A stretch of DNA of 64,000 bases, taken from NCBI RefSeq assembly GCF_008123425.1, contig NZ_VSSS01000060.1, positions 1 through 64,000 on the forward strand, in the 5' to 3' direction. The notes beneath the pieces are model-generated. The model searched no databases. It was not told the DNA's origin and saw only the letters and a program-made list of their open reading frames with translations. Position numbers and translations under genes: made by a program. Source of the stretch: Bradyrhizobium rifense (GTDB taxonomy: Bacteria; Pseudomonadota; Alphaproteobacteria; Rhizobiales; Xanthobacteraceae). Below are positions 1 through 9,400 of this stretch, in pieces. Each line of letters begins with the position of its first letter. Within the stretch, counting starts at the first letter, position 1.

Positions 1-32
1 GTAAGACTAACCCACCCTACGCGTCGCGGCAT

Positions 33-1811
33 TTACCCCAGCAGCACCGCATCCGCCGCCGCGACCGACTCCGCGCTTTCCGTCACGGTGCGCTCGAGCG
101 CGCCCGCCTGCACGGTGATGTTCTCGGCGAAGAAGCGCGCGAGCGAGACGTAGCGCGCGGCCTCGGTATTGCCGTCGGCCTTGGCGGCGAGCGCCTCGGA
201 GGCCAGCATGCAGCCGCCGAGCGTCGCGCCGAACTGCTGGAGATACGGCGTCGCGCCGGCGAGCGCCTCGTTCGGCGCAGACGTGACGCGCTCCAGCAGC
301 CACTTGCTCGTCCGCGTCAGCGACTCCAGCGCCTCGCGCAACTTCACGCCGGTGGTGCCGAAAGCGGGATCGTTCGAGGCTTCGACCTGCTTGACGGTAG
401 CTGAAAGCTCGTCGAGCAGCGCCCACACCGACGCCCCGCCATTGGCCGCAAGCTTGCGCGTGACGAGGTCGATCGCCTGGATGCCGTTGGTGCCCTCATA
501 GATCGCGGTGATGCGCGCATCGCGATAATGCTGCGCGGCGCCGGTCTCCTCGATAAAACCCATGCCGCCATGCACCTGCACGCCGAGATAGGCGACCTCG
601 TTGCCGACATCGGTGGAGTAACCCTTCGCCATCGGCGTCAACAGCGCGGCGCGTGCGGCGGCATCTGCCCGCACCTTGGGGTCCTTTGCGCGCGTCGAGA
701 CGTCGATCGCGACCGCAGTCGCATAGCAGATGGTGCGCGCGGCCGCGGTCTGAGCTCGCATCCGCATCAGCATGCGCTTGACGTCGGGATGCGCGAAGAT
801 CGCATCCGACCCGTCGCCCTTCTTGCCGATGGCGCGGCCCTGCTTGCGCTCCTGGGCGTAGGCCAGCGCCTGCTGATAGGCGCGATCGGCGACGCCGACG
901 CCCTCGAGGCCGACGCCGAGGCGGGCCTGGTTCATCATGGTGAACATGCAGCGCATGCCCTGGTTCTCTTCGCCGATCAGGAAACCAATCGCGCCGCTAT
1001 GATCGCCCATGGTCATGGTGCAGGTTGGCGAGGCGTGCATGCCGAGCTTGTGCTCGACCCCGCTCGCAAAGATGTCGTTGCGCGCACCGAGCGAGCCGTC
1101 TTCACTGACCATGAACTTAGGAACAAGAAAGAGCGAAATCCCCTTGGTGCCGGCCGGCGCATCCGGCAGTCGCGCCAGCACGAAATGCACGATGTTGTCG
1201 GTCATGTCGTGCTCGCCATAGGTGATGAAGATCTTCGTCCCCTTGATGCGATAGGTGCCGTCGGCCTGCTTCTCGGCGCGGGTGCGCAGCGCGCCAACGT
1301 CGGAGCCCGCCTGCGACTCGGTGAGCTGCATCGTGCCGGTCCATTCGCCGGTGACGAGCTTTTCGAGATAGATTTTCTTCAGCTCTTCGCTGCCATGTGC
1401 ATCAAGCGCCTCGATCGCGGACGCCGTCAGCAGCGGGCAGAGGCCGAAGGCGAGATTCGAGGCGCTCCAGATCTCGGTGCAGGCGGCGTTGATCGCGGTC
1501 GGCAGGCCCTGGCCGCCGAAATCCTCCGGCCCCGAGACTGCATTCCAGCCGCCCTCGATCCAGCGCTTGTAGGCATCCGGCCAGCCCGGCGCGGTCGTGA
1601 CCTTGCCGTCGTCGAGCTTGATGCCGTGCTCGTCGCCGACCTTGTTGAGCGGCGCCAGCACGTCGGTCGCGAACTTGCCGGCTTCTTCCAGCACCGCGGA
1701 GACGATGTCGGCGTCGAAATCGCCGTAATGGCCGGCTTCCAGGGCGGCCTTGAGGCCGGCGCCATGGTTGAGCGACAGCAGCATGTCAGAGATCGGCGCG
1801 CGGTAGGTCAT
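33..1811 (-). CDS. Acyl-CoA dehydrogenase with C-terminal extension (DmdC-like)
   Basis: Predicted FAD-dependent acyl-CoA dehydrogenase of 592 aa, longer than the usual 380-400 aa because of an extra C-terminal domain from about residue 465, as in the 3-methylmercaptopropionyl-CoA dehydrogenase (DmdC) group. Seen: MQLTESQAGSDVG in the FAD/substrate-binding middle domain near residue 160, and IYEGTNGIQA near residue 440, where family knowledge places the catalytic glutamate of the YEGT motif. Cytoplasmic oxidation of an acyl-CoA to the enoyl-CoA is the expected reaction; the substrate cannot be read from sequence. The start codon is the ATG facing the tRNA-side intergenic region. No partner enoyl-CoA hydratase lies inside the window; its operon may continue beyond base 1. 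Confidence 0.93.
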   Translation of the reverse strand: MTYRAPISDMLLSLNHGAGLKAALEAGHYGDFDADIVSAVLEEAGKFATDVLAPLNKVGDEHGIKLDDGKVTTAPGWPDAYKRWIEGGWNAVSGPEDFGGQGLPTAINAACTEIWSASNLAFGLCPLLTASAIEALDAHGSEELKKIYLEKLVTGEWTGTMQLTESQAGSDVGALRTRAEKQADGTYRIKGTKIFITYGEHDMTDNIVHFVLARLPDAPAGTKGISLFLVPKFMVSEDGSLGARNDIFASGVEHKLGMHASPTCTMTMGDHSGAIGFLIGEENQGMRCMFTMMNQARLGVGLEGVGVADRAYQQALAYAQERKQGRAIGKKGDGSDAIFAHPDVKRMLMRMRAQTAAARTICYATAVAIDVSTRAKDPKVRADAAARAALLTPMAKGYSTDVGNEVAYLGVQVHGGMGFIEETGAAQHYRDARITAIYEGTNGIQAIDLVTRKLAANGGASVWALLDELSATVKQVEASNDPAFGTTGVKLREALESLTRTSKWLLERVTSAPNEALAGATPYLQQFGATLGGCMLASEALAAKADGNTEAARYVSLARFFAENITVQAGALERTVTESAESVAAADAVLLG

Positions 1812-2063
1812 GGCTCACTCCCGAGGACAGGTTTGGCGCCGTATTCCCATGAAACGCCGGAGGTCTCAATGGGCGGGAGGGCCGGGGCCGGGCAGGGATC
1901 GAGCAGGGATCGGGCTTATAATAGAGTGTGGCCGGGCCGGCCCTGGCCCCGCGGTATTTTGCCCCTCCAGGCGGTTGAAATGCTGCGCCGCTCCCTATAG
2001 ACCGGCTGCGACCAGAGGGAATCTGCGGGTGCCGGTTCGTCCGCCGTTCCCCTCGTCGCCTGA
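1812..2063. other. Intergenic region between acyl-CoA dehydrogenase and tRNA-Gln
   Basis: No convincing gene. It should hold the promoter of the minus-strand dehydrogenase and that of the tRNA. A TATAAT hexamer sits at 1917-1922 on the plus strand, but no matching -35 hexamer is seen at the right spacing, so it is only a weak candidate. Confidence 0.5.
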
Positions 2064-2138
2064 TGGGGCGTAGCCAAGCGGTAAGGCAGCGGATTTTGAT
2101 TCCGCCATTCGGAGGTTCGATCCCTCCCGCCCCAGCCA
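2064..2138 (+). tRNA. tRNA-Gln (anticodon TTG)
   Basis: A complete cloverleaf can be drawn. Acceptor arm TGGGGCG (2064-2070) pairs with CGCCCCA (2128-2134). The anticodon stem GCGGA/TCCGC encloses the loop TTTTGAT with anticodon TTG at 2096-2098, reading glutamine CAA codons. The T arm contains GGTTCGATCC. The discriminator base is G2135 and CCA is encoded at 2136-2138. It is followed by a gene-poor, degraded stretch, so its 3' end is a place to look for an integration junction, although no direct repeat of the 3' end was noticed. Confidence 0.96.
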
Positions 2139-2588
2139 GCGGACAAGCTGTTGAGTCCGTTAGGTAAGCAGCTCTATTCCAGTCAGGTCTTTGCGGCGCG
2201 TTTGGAAACAGGGATTGTTAGGCTGGGTCGAGAATCGAGCTGAACGGCGCGACCATGGCTGGATTATCTCCGCGGCTTTCATCCCAACATATGCCGCGGA
2301 AGCTGCTCGGGCAGGTCTGTTGTGCCCTCATCGTAGAATAGGGTGCGACGGCGAACAAATCGGACAACCGGTCGAGATGAGACGCTCGTGCGGAATTACA
2401 GCGGTGCTCCAGCTGCAAATCGCGTGGTCTTCTTTTCCTTGGCCGCCCGGAACGATGTCGACCCTGCACTTCCTGAGACCCAAGGACTCGCACGTCGCAA
2501 TGCGATGCCCTGCCTGCACGTCGCTGCACTTCGTCAACAGCACAAGCGGCAAGGTGCTAGGCGAACCGGGCGGACCGAGGCGGCGCGC
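2139..2588. other. Gene-poor region downstream of tRNA-Gln
   Basis: About 450 bases without a gene I can support. Short open frames on both strands have no recognisable domain, no good ribosome binding site and no signal peptide. Together with the broken PAS gene next to it, this looks like decaying DNA. No integrase, inverted repeats or direct repeats were seen. Confidence 0.55.
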
Positions 2589-3030
2589 TCAGGGCGCCAC
2601 TTGATCCGTCACGTCCTCGACGTGGTGCAGCAGAAACACCACTCGTCCGTCTTCGTCGTGAACCGGCGAGTTGATGGGCTGCCAGCGGCGCTCGACGAAG
2701 GGGCCGTCCGGATCGCGGGTATCGTAGCGCTGCACGGCCATTGCATGCGCGCGGCCGGTCTGCGCCACCGTGCGTAGCGAGGCGTAGAGGTTGCTCACCC
2801 GTCGGCGTGCGGATCATCCGGATTGTCGGGAAACACCTCGAAGAGGGATCGCCCCAGCACGCTCTCCCGCACGATGAGCGTGGCTTTGGCATAGGCGGCG
2901 TTGATGTCCACGATCTGCAGGCCAGGTCCGGGATCCAGCAGCATGTAGGGATGCGGCGACCCGTCGGAATCGGACAGCAGTTGCTCGCGGATTGCAGATG
3001 TCGCGACCCCGTTGACGTCCGTTTCCGAAC
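2589..3030 (-). pseudogene. Frameshifted, N-terminally truncated PAS-domain protein
   Basis: Two adjacent minus-strand frames join into one PAS domain. The upstream frame carries PHPYMLLDPGPGLQIVDINA, then LGRSLFEVFPDNPDD and HADG before a TGA at about 2797. The other frame continues at once with VSNLYASL, then FVERRWQPINSPVHDEDG and HHVEDVTDQVAP. Restoring one G in the run before the TGA would fuse them. The upstream frame opens after a TGA with no usable start codon, and the product stops right after the PAS domain, whereas such PAS domains usually precede a kinase or output domain. I infer a remnant of a PAS sensor protein. A sequencing error could explain the frameshift but not the missing start. 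Confidence 0.7.
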
Positions 3031-3035
3031 TTCAC

Positions 3036-3309
3036 AAACGCCACGCGCCACGCAAACGCATCCGTACACCTGCACCACCATGGCTTTGCGCCAAGCGCCA
3101 TCGAGGAATTTGGGCAATCTTATGCCAGTGATGGGACCGAGAGCGTCGGTGTTTCCCAATACGCCATGCTTTACGTAGGCAAGCTCCGCGACCCGCCGAA
3201 CCAGCAACACGATTGCATCGCAATTCTTCAGTGCGATGTCGCCGAAATAGCGGTTGACCGTCATCCGGAACGCCCGACACCCGCGAGATCGTCATTGCGT
3301 GATGGGGCA
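3036..3309 (-). other. Unrecognised frameshifted reading frame overlapping the doxDA 3' end
   Basis: An AAGGAGG ribosome binding site precedes an ATG at 3309 (MPHHAMTISRVSGV). A second frame beginning at about 3264 (MTVNRYFGDIALKNCDAIV, then LAYVKHGVLGNTDALG) would continue it after a shift. I do not recognise the product. It overlaps the last codons of the DoxD/DoxA gene and runs into the PAS remnant. It may be another broken small gene. The strong ribosome binding site is the only firm evidence. Confidence 0.3.
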
Positions 3310-4451
3310 TGCCGTTGGCCTCCTTGAGCATTGGAATTATTGGTGACTGCCCGATCGAGCCTCGCCGAGAAGGGGTGTCCGTCGACGTCTGTGAGCCGGA
3401 GCGATCTCGCCTGAAGAGCGGCGGCAGACGCAGGCGGGGGCAGTGTCACCGACGCAGCCGCTCCCATCGGTGCCCGGATCCCGAAGGGACCAGGCGCGAA
3501 CTTGTTGTAGGCGTAATCGTTGGCGAAAGCGGCGTTTGGCAAGGCCGAGAGGGCGGCGTCGTCGTAATGTGCGACTGGCTGATTGCCCGCATCGAGCAGA
3601 TCGGCTGCAACGACATGCACAGGCGCTTCCGGCGTGCCGGCATCGAGATAGACGTGAAAGCGAACGGAGCCATCAGGCAAAAATCTGGCATCGCTAACGG
3701 TGAGATGATGCTTTGTCGGGCTGACCGGCCCGCCATGGAAAGGCGTCACCACCGAGCCGCGATAGTAGCTGTAGGTGCCGATGTCGAACACCAGGACAAA
3801 GCCAAGCACGGCAAGTGCGAGATTGCGGAACGCGATGTCCTTGAGCGGCAGCGGCAGGCTTCCGGCCGTCCACCGAAACCAGCGTTTCCCTGCGAGCGCG
3901 GGATCGCGCCGGATCAGGACGTTGTCGATAGAGTAAGCGCCGCTGCCGCCTAGCAGCAGTGTTGCGCCCATCGCGAGATTGCAGGCGGCCATGGTCCATT
4001 CGTCGATGCAGGTCGCGCCCTGCCAGCCGAACATCGCCATCAGCAGCACCGAAAACCCTATCGACACCAAAGCAGCCGCGCGGGTCATAAGTCCCGCCAT
4101 CAGCATCGCGCCGACGATCAGTTCGGCGGCACTGAACAGGATCACGCCGGTATAGAGCAGCCAAAAGTGATGCAGCATGAAGCTGATCAGATGATCGGTC
4201 CCGAACAGCGCCCCGGGCATTGCGGTCTGAAACTTGTTTGCCATCCAGGTGGGCGCGTCCGGGTTGAGCTTCGAGGGCGCGTAGATGAAACGCCGGGATC
4301 CGCCGCCCCAGTAGATGAAGCCCTGGATGACGCGGATTGACATCATGGCGAGCGAAGCCGTTCGCCATGAGCGCTGCGCGTCGGTTAGGCCCGCGGCCTT
4401 GTCAACCGGACGCGCGATGTTGGAAGCAGATGTGAGGGACAGAGTGGCCAT
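3261..4451 (-). CDS. doxD: DoxD/DoxA-like membrane protein (thiosulfate:quinone oxidoreductase type)
   Basis: Predicted integral membrane protein of 396 aa. The first part (about residues 25-235) has several hydrophobic helices and the DoxD features GFIYWGGGSRRFIY and FGTDHLISFMLHHFWLLY. The second part, from about residue 240, has one membrane helix and then a periplasmic-type domain (HLTVSDARFLPDG, FHVYLDAGTPEAPV) like DoxA, so both subunits appear fused. In Acidianus DoxD and DoxA form thiosulfate:quinone oxidoreductase; that activity is transferred by homology only. The start at 4451 is chosen over a longer frame because GGAG lies just upstream. It is the last gene of an operon after the solute-binding and Tat-exported genes. 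The C-terminal 25 residues are low-complexity and overlap another frame, so the 3' end may be altered. Confidence 0.8.
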   Translation of the reverse strand: MATLSLTSASNIARPVDKAAGLTDAQRSWRTASLAMMSIRVIQGFIYWGGGSRRFIYAPSKLNPDAPTWMANKFQTAMPGALFGTDHLISFMLHHFWLLYTGVILFSAAELIVGAMLMAGLMTRAAALVSIGFSVLLMAMFGWQGATCIDEWTMAACNLAMGATLLLGGSGAYSIDNVLIRRDPALAGKRWFRWTAGSLPLPLKDIAFRNLALAVLGFVLVFDIGTYSYYRGSVVTPFHGGPVSPTKHHLTVSDARFLPDGSVRFHVYLDAGTPEAPVHVVAADLLDAGNQPVAHYDDAALSALPNAAFANDYAYNKFAPGPFGIRAPMGAAASVTLPPPASAAALQARSLRLTDVDGHPFSARLDRAVTNNSNAQGGQRHAPSRNDDLAGVGRSG

Positions 4452-4471
4452 AAGTGCTTCTCCTTGTTCGA

Positions 4472-5452
4472 TCAGCCCGCCGATGTAGTGCCCGCGAACG
4501 GCTTGAATCCGTATCGCTCGAAGATCGAGAGCGCCGCGGGCGAGCGGATGAACGAAAGCCAAAGCTGCGCCGCCTCCGGGTGCGGCGCGTTCCGCACTTC
4601 GGCACCGGCATAGATCGCCGTTGTGTTCTGCGCCGACGGGATGTCGACATGGGTAATTGGATTGCCGACCTGCTCCTGGAAGGCCGCTTCCGATTGCCAG
4701 GTCACGCCCGCCTGCGCGCGCCCCTGCATCAGGAAGAGCGGCGTCTGCCGATGATGGATCTGGGTCAGAACCGTGCCGCCGTCGGCGACTTTGGCTTTGT
4801 ATACAGTCGCCGCCAATGCTTCGCCGCCCGCCTTCTTCAATGAGGCTTCGATCTGGTGGGCGATACCTTCGAATTCAGGATTCGGCATCACGACATGAAG
4901 GCCGGGCCGCGCCAGATCGGAGAGAGTCTCGACATGGCCGGGGTTGCCGGACGGCACCATGATCGTCAGGGAATTGGTCACGTAGGAAACGGCCGGACCT
5001 GTCAACAGGCCCCGATCGATGAGACTTTGGACCTTTTTGAGCCCCGCAAGATAGGCGTCCGGCTTCGCCGTCCAGGTCATGTTGCCGGAGGTAACGGTCC
5101 CGCCAGCCACGATTTGCTTTTCGAGGACGCCGGGCGGAAGAGTTTCCCAATAGATTTTGCCGTTGAACTCGGGATGCTGTTGCTCAAACGCCGCGACCAG
5201 CGGTGCCATGGCGAAGAAGTAATTGCCGCCGACATACAGCACGAGCTTCGGGTCGGATACGTCGCCATGGAAATCAGCGAGATCGTCTACTTCCAGAACC
5301 GTAAACGAGAGCCCCCGTTGCGTGGCGTCGTTGTTCTCCCCGTGTTGCCAGGGAGGAAAGATCGAGTCGTTCTCGACCCGTTCCGCGGCTCGCGCGGCGA
5401 GCGGCAGGAGGAGGGCGGCGGCAAGTGCCGCGGTGAGGGCTGCCTTGCGCAT
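4472..5452 (-). CDS. Periplasmic solute-binding protein, ModA/sulfate-binding-like
   Basis: A 326-aa secreted binding protein. A Sec signal peptide (MRKAALTAALAAALLLPLAARA) is followed by a type 2 periplasmic-binding fold of the kind used for oxyanions: LVLYVGGNYFFAMAPLVAAF early, a hinge region near SYVTNSLTIMVPSGNPG, and the C-terminal PEAAQLWLSFIRSPAALSI that closes such proteins. No ABC permease or ATPase gene is adjacent, so it is either an orphan binding protein or serves the membrane protein encoded 20 bases downstream. The ligand is unknown; an oxyanion such as molybdate, sulfate or thiosulfate is an inference from fold and neighbours. It is the middle gene of a tightly spaced operon. 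Confidence 0.75.
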   Translation of the reverse strand: MRKAALTAALAAALLLPLAARAAERVENDSIFPPWQHGENNDATQRGLSFTVLEVDDLADFHGDVSDPKLVLYVGGNYFFAMAPLVAAFEQQHPEFNGKIYWETLPPGVLEKQIVAGGTVTSGNMTWTAKPDAYLAGLKKVQSLIDRGLLTGPAVSYVTNSLTIMVPSGNPGHVETLSDLARPGLHVVMPNPEFEGIAHQIEASLKKAGGEALAATVYKAKVADGGTVLTQIHHRQTPLFLMQGRAQAGVTWQSEAAFQEQVGNPITHVDIPSAQNTTAIYAGAEVRNAPHPEAAQLWLSFIRSPAALSIFERYGFKPFAGTTSAG

Positions 5453-5461
5453 TTGGTCTGC

Positions 5462-6244
5462 TCACGTGGCGTAGTGAAAGCCGGCCTGCTGCAGCTCCGG
5501 AATCGTCGCAACTATTCCGGGAGTCAGCACGATGCCATCGATGAGGTGGTTGGTCAGCTCGGCAGCCACCGCCTCGTGCGGGGCATGATCCGGATTCTTG
5601 CCGGAGGCGATCAGCTTTGCCGTCACTTCCCAGATCGCGTTGTGGCAAGCCAGGAAGACCGCGCCGCGCTCCTGCAGCGCTGGGATGGTGTCGCCGACCG
5701 GCCCGAATACGCTATCGGGATCCTCGCTCTGCGCGAAAGCGCTCGGCGCCGACTTCGGCATCGCCAGTGTATTGGTCTTGAAGCCGTTGCCGGTCAGCGT
5801 CGCGAGTTCATACTTCTCCCACATCGCTTGGTCGAACAACGCGAGGTGCGCCGTGCCATGCGTTGCGGAGACCGCCAGAAAGTCTTTGTGTGCGAAGGAA
5901 AAGATCTGCGCATTGATCGAGTTGCGCATCAAGTTGAGCCAGGGGCCCGCGAGATTGGTGTTGTCCCACACCTGCTTGCGCGTGCCGCGATAAGCGATGA
6001 TCTCCTTGAGCGCGTCGCTATCCCAGAATGCGGATTGCTGAAGAATCATGGGCACTGTCTTGAAATCTCGTCGGCGCGGCGCGCGGCGTAGCCGGCCCAT
6101 CAAATCGGCGAGCTCTTGGGCACCGGGCGGGATGATCTGCGCGGTCGTGGCCGCATGCGAGGGACCGGCTGCAAGCGCAGCGGTCCCGGCCACCAACGCG
6201 CCTAAGCTGACAAGGGCGGTGCGCCGTGAGCTATCGAGCGTCAT
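5462..6244 (-). CDS. Tat-exported DsrE/DsrF-like protein
   Basis: A 260-aa protein starting with a twin-arginine type leader (SSRRTALVSLGALVAG, then an Ala-rich stretch to SHAA). The C-terminal third has the DsrE-like pattern: IPALQERGAVFLACHNAIW with one cysteine, and LTPGIVATIPELQQAGFHY at the end, resembling the last strand-helix of DsrE-family proteins. Those proteins bind or relay sulfur, usually in the cytoplasm; a Tat leader would place this one in the periplasm as a folded protein. It is first in the operon with the solute-binding and DoxD/DoxA-like genes, 9 bases from the next gene, which supports a shared sulfur-compound role. The exact function is unknown. Confidence 0.7.
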   Translation of the reverse strand: MTLDSSRRTALVSLGALVAGTAALAAGPSHAATTAQIIPPGAQELADLMGRLRRAPRRRDFKTVPMILQQSAFWDSDALKEIIAYRGTRKQVWDNTNLAGPWLNLMRNSINAQIFSFAHKDFLAVSATHGTAHLALFDQAMWEKYELATLTGNGFKTNTLAMPKSAPSAFAQSEDPDSVFGPVGDTIPALQERGAVFLACHNAIWEVTAKLIASGKNPDHAPHEAVAAELTNHLIDGIVLTPGIVATIPELQQAGFHYAT

Positions 6245-6409
6245 TCAGTATCTCCTCAAGTTGCTTGCTGGTGAACCGATCGAGCATTGCTCGAAAGGTC
6301 CGCCTTGCTGTCTATGAGGTAGGAGCGTCGCGATGGCACACCAACGCAATTTTCAGATCGTTCCGATCACGAGATTCGATGAATACGATACGATTGGCGT
6401 TGTCCTCGC

Positions 6410-9400
6410 TCACTCGGCAGGCGCCGGAGGGATGTCGCATGACGCAGTTTGATGCCGTCGCGCACCGAATAGCCAATTCTGTAACCGATCGAGGTAGAGG
6501 TAGACGACTGGCGTGGTGTAGAGCGTGAGCACCTGCGACAATGCGAGGCCACCGACGATCGCGTAGCCTAATGGTTGACGGATCTCCGATCCCACGCCGG
6601 TGCCGACCATCATCGGCACGGCGCCAAGGAGCGCTGCCATCGTCGTCATGAGGATGGGACGGAAACGGTTGATGCACGCCTGGTAGATAGATTGCTCCGG
6701 TGTAAGGCCGTCGGTCTGTTCGGCCTGAATGGCGAAATCGACCAGCATGATGCCGTTCTTCTTGACGATACCGATGAGCAGAATGATTCCAACCACCGCG
6801 ATCACGCTCAGGTCGTAATGAGCGGCCATCAGCAGCAGCAGCGCCCCGACGCCTGCCGAAGGGAGCGTGGAGATGATCGTGATCGGATGAATGATGCTTT
6901 CATAGAGCACGCCAAGGATGAGATAGATCACGAACAGCGACGCGGCGATCAGGATCGGAGTGCTCTTCAGCGAGGCGCCGAACGCCTGGGCGTTGCCCTG
7001 GAAGCTCGTCTGCAGCGACAGCGGCGGATGCAGCTCCTTTTCAATGGATTGTATACCGCTCACCGCCTCACCGATTGCGGCTCCGGGCGCCAGATTGAAC
7101 GAGATCGTCACCGAGGGAAATTGCCCCTGGTGGTTCACGACGAGCGGCGAGACCTTCACCACCGAATCGACCAGCGTCGATAGCGGCACCTGCTGCCCGC
7201 TTGACGATTTGATGTAGATGCCGTTGAGCGCTTCGGGCCCATACTGGAATTTCGGGTTGACCTCCAGAACGACATGATATTGCTGAAGGGGCGTGTACAT
7301 CGTCGAGACGATCCGCTGACCGAATGCGTCGTCGAGCGTGTTGTCGATTGTGTACGGCAGGATGCCATAGGACGAGGCGACCTCGCGCTTGATCGTGATG
7401 TCAAGCAGCGGCCCGGCATTGAGCTGGTCGGTGGTGACGTCAGCGACAGTGGGCAGCGCCTTGATCTTGTCGAGAAACAGACCCGCCCAATGGCTGAGCT
7501 CGCCGTGATCGGCATCGTTCATGGTGTACTGGAATTGGGTCTTGTTCAGCCGCGCGCCGACGGTGATGTCCTGCGCGGGCTGCATGTAGAGCGTGATGCC
7601 CTGGATGTTGGCAAGATTGGTTCGAAGTCGTGCGATCACCTTGCCGATCGGATCGCGCTGGTCGGCCGGCTTGAGCTGGATGAATACGCGGCCGTCGTTG
7701 ACGGTGTAGGTGCCGCCGCCGGCGCCGACCGCCGAGCCCACCGATGCAACGGCAGGATCTCGCACGATCGCATCGAGCATGGCTTGCTGGCGCTCAGCCA
7801 TCGCGTTGAACGAGATGTCCTGGGCGGCTTCGGATTGGCCCAGGATCAGGCCGGTATCCTGCTGAGGGAAGAAGCCCTTTGGAATGATGACATAGAGATA
7901 TCCGGTCACCACGATGGTAGCGATCATCACCATCAAGGTGATGAAGCGATGCCGCAGCACGACTTTCAGACCAGCTTCGTAGGCATTGAGCAGCAGGTCG
8001 AAGCCGCGCTCGGACCAGCGGTAGAGGCGGCCGTGCTCATGGCTCTCGGGTTTGAGCAGGTAAGCGCACATCATCGGCGTCAGGGTCCTGGAGATCACCA
8101 GGGAAAGCATCAGCGCGACGCTCACGGTGATTGCGAATTCGCGGAACAGAAGGCCGACATAGCCGCTCATCAGGAAGAGCGGAATGAAGACGGCGATCAG
8201 CGAGAACGTGATCGCCATCACCGTGAAGCCGATTTCGCCGGATCCCTTCATCGCTGCGTCGTATGGGGACAGGCCTTCCTCGATATGCCGCGTGATGTTC
8301 TCGATTTCGACGACTGCGTCGTCGACGACGAATCCGACGGCGATCGACAGCGCCATCAGCGAGAGATTATCGAGGCTATAGCCCATTTCGTAGAGGATCG
8401 CGAAAGTGCCGATCAGGGAGAGCGGCACCGTGACGGCTGGAATGATGGTTGCCCAGAAGCTGCGAAGGAATATGAAGATCACCATCACGACGAGGGCAAT
8501 CGTCAGGAGCAACGTGAACTCCACGTCCGCAACCGAAGCGCGGATCGTCTGGGTGCGGTCTGAAATGACTTTTACCTTGATGGCGGCCGGGATCGACGCC
8601 TGGAGGGTCGGCATCATCGCCTTGATACGCTGCACTGTCTCGATCACGTTGGCCCCAGGCTGCCGTTGCACGGAGAGCAAGATGGCGCGCTTGTTGTTGT
8701 ACCAGCCCGCGATCAGATCGTTTTCGCCAGCGCTGACGGCGCGTCCGATGTCGCGAATGCGAACGGGCGATCCGTTACGATAGGCAATGACCAGATCGGC
8801 ATATTGATCCGGATGGAACAGCTGATCGTTGGTGTTGAGCGTATAGGTCTGGCGTGGGCTGTTGAGCGTTCCCTTAGCCAAATCGACGTTGGCCTGGCCA
8901 AGAACGGTACGAACATCCTCCAGGTTGATGCCACGTGCGGCCAGCGCCTGCGGATCGACCTGGACGCGCACTGCGGCCTTCTGCTGGCCGCCGATGCCGA
9001 CAAGGCCCACGCCCTGAACCTGCGAGATCTTCTGCAGCAGGATGTTCTCGGCATACGCGTCGACCGTGGTGAGCGGCAGGCTGTCCGAGGTGAGACCCAG
9101 CACGAGGATCGGCGTATCGGCCGGATTGACCTTCCGGATCGTCGGCGGATAGGGCATGCCGGTGGGCAGATACGGGCTGGCCGCGTTGATGGCCGAGAGC
9201 GTATCGCTGACAGCGCCGTCGATCTGGCGGTTCAAGTCGAATTGCAGCGTGACCTGGGTGTAACCGAGTGCGCTCGCCGACGTCATCTGCGTGAGACCGG
9301 GTATTTCCCCGAATTGGAGCTCGAGCGGCGAGGCGACCGAGGAGGCCATCGTCTGCGGGTCGGCGCCAGGCATCTGTGCGGTGACGGTCAGCGTCGGATA

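Noticed and set aside
1917..1922. TATAAT as the promoter of tRNA-Gln
   Set aside because: No -35 hexamer at 16-18 bases and the distance to the tRNA is about 140 bases; kept only as a remark.
2064..3309. Genomic island integrated at tRNA-Gln
   Set aside because: No integrase, no repeat of the tRNA 3' end found by eye, and the codon style of the following genes matches the rest.
7274..8563. Long plus-strand open frame of 429 codons
   Set aside because: It is antisense to the RND permease, His/Asp/Arg-rich with no domain, and arises from GC-rich third positions of the real gene.
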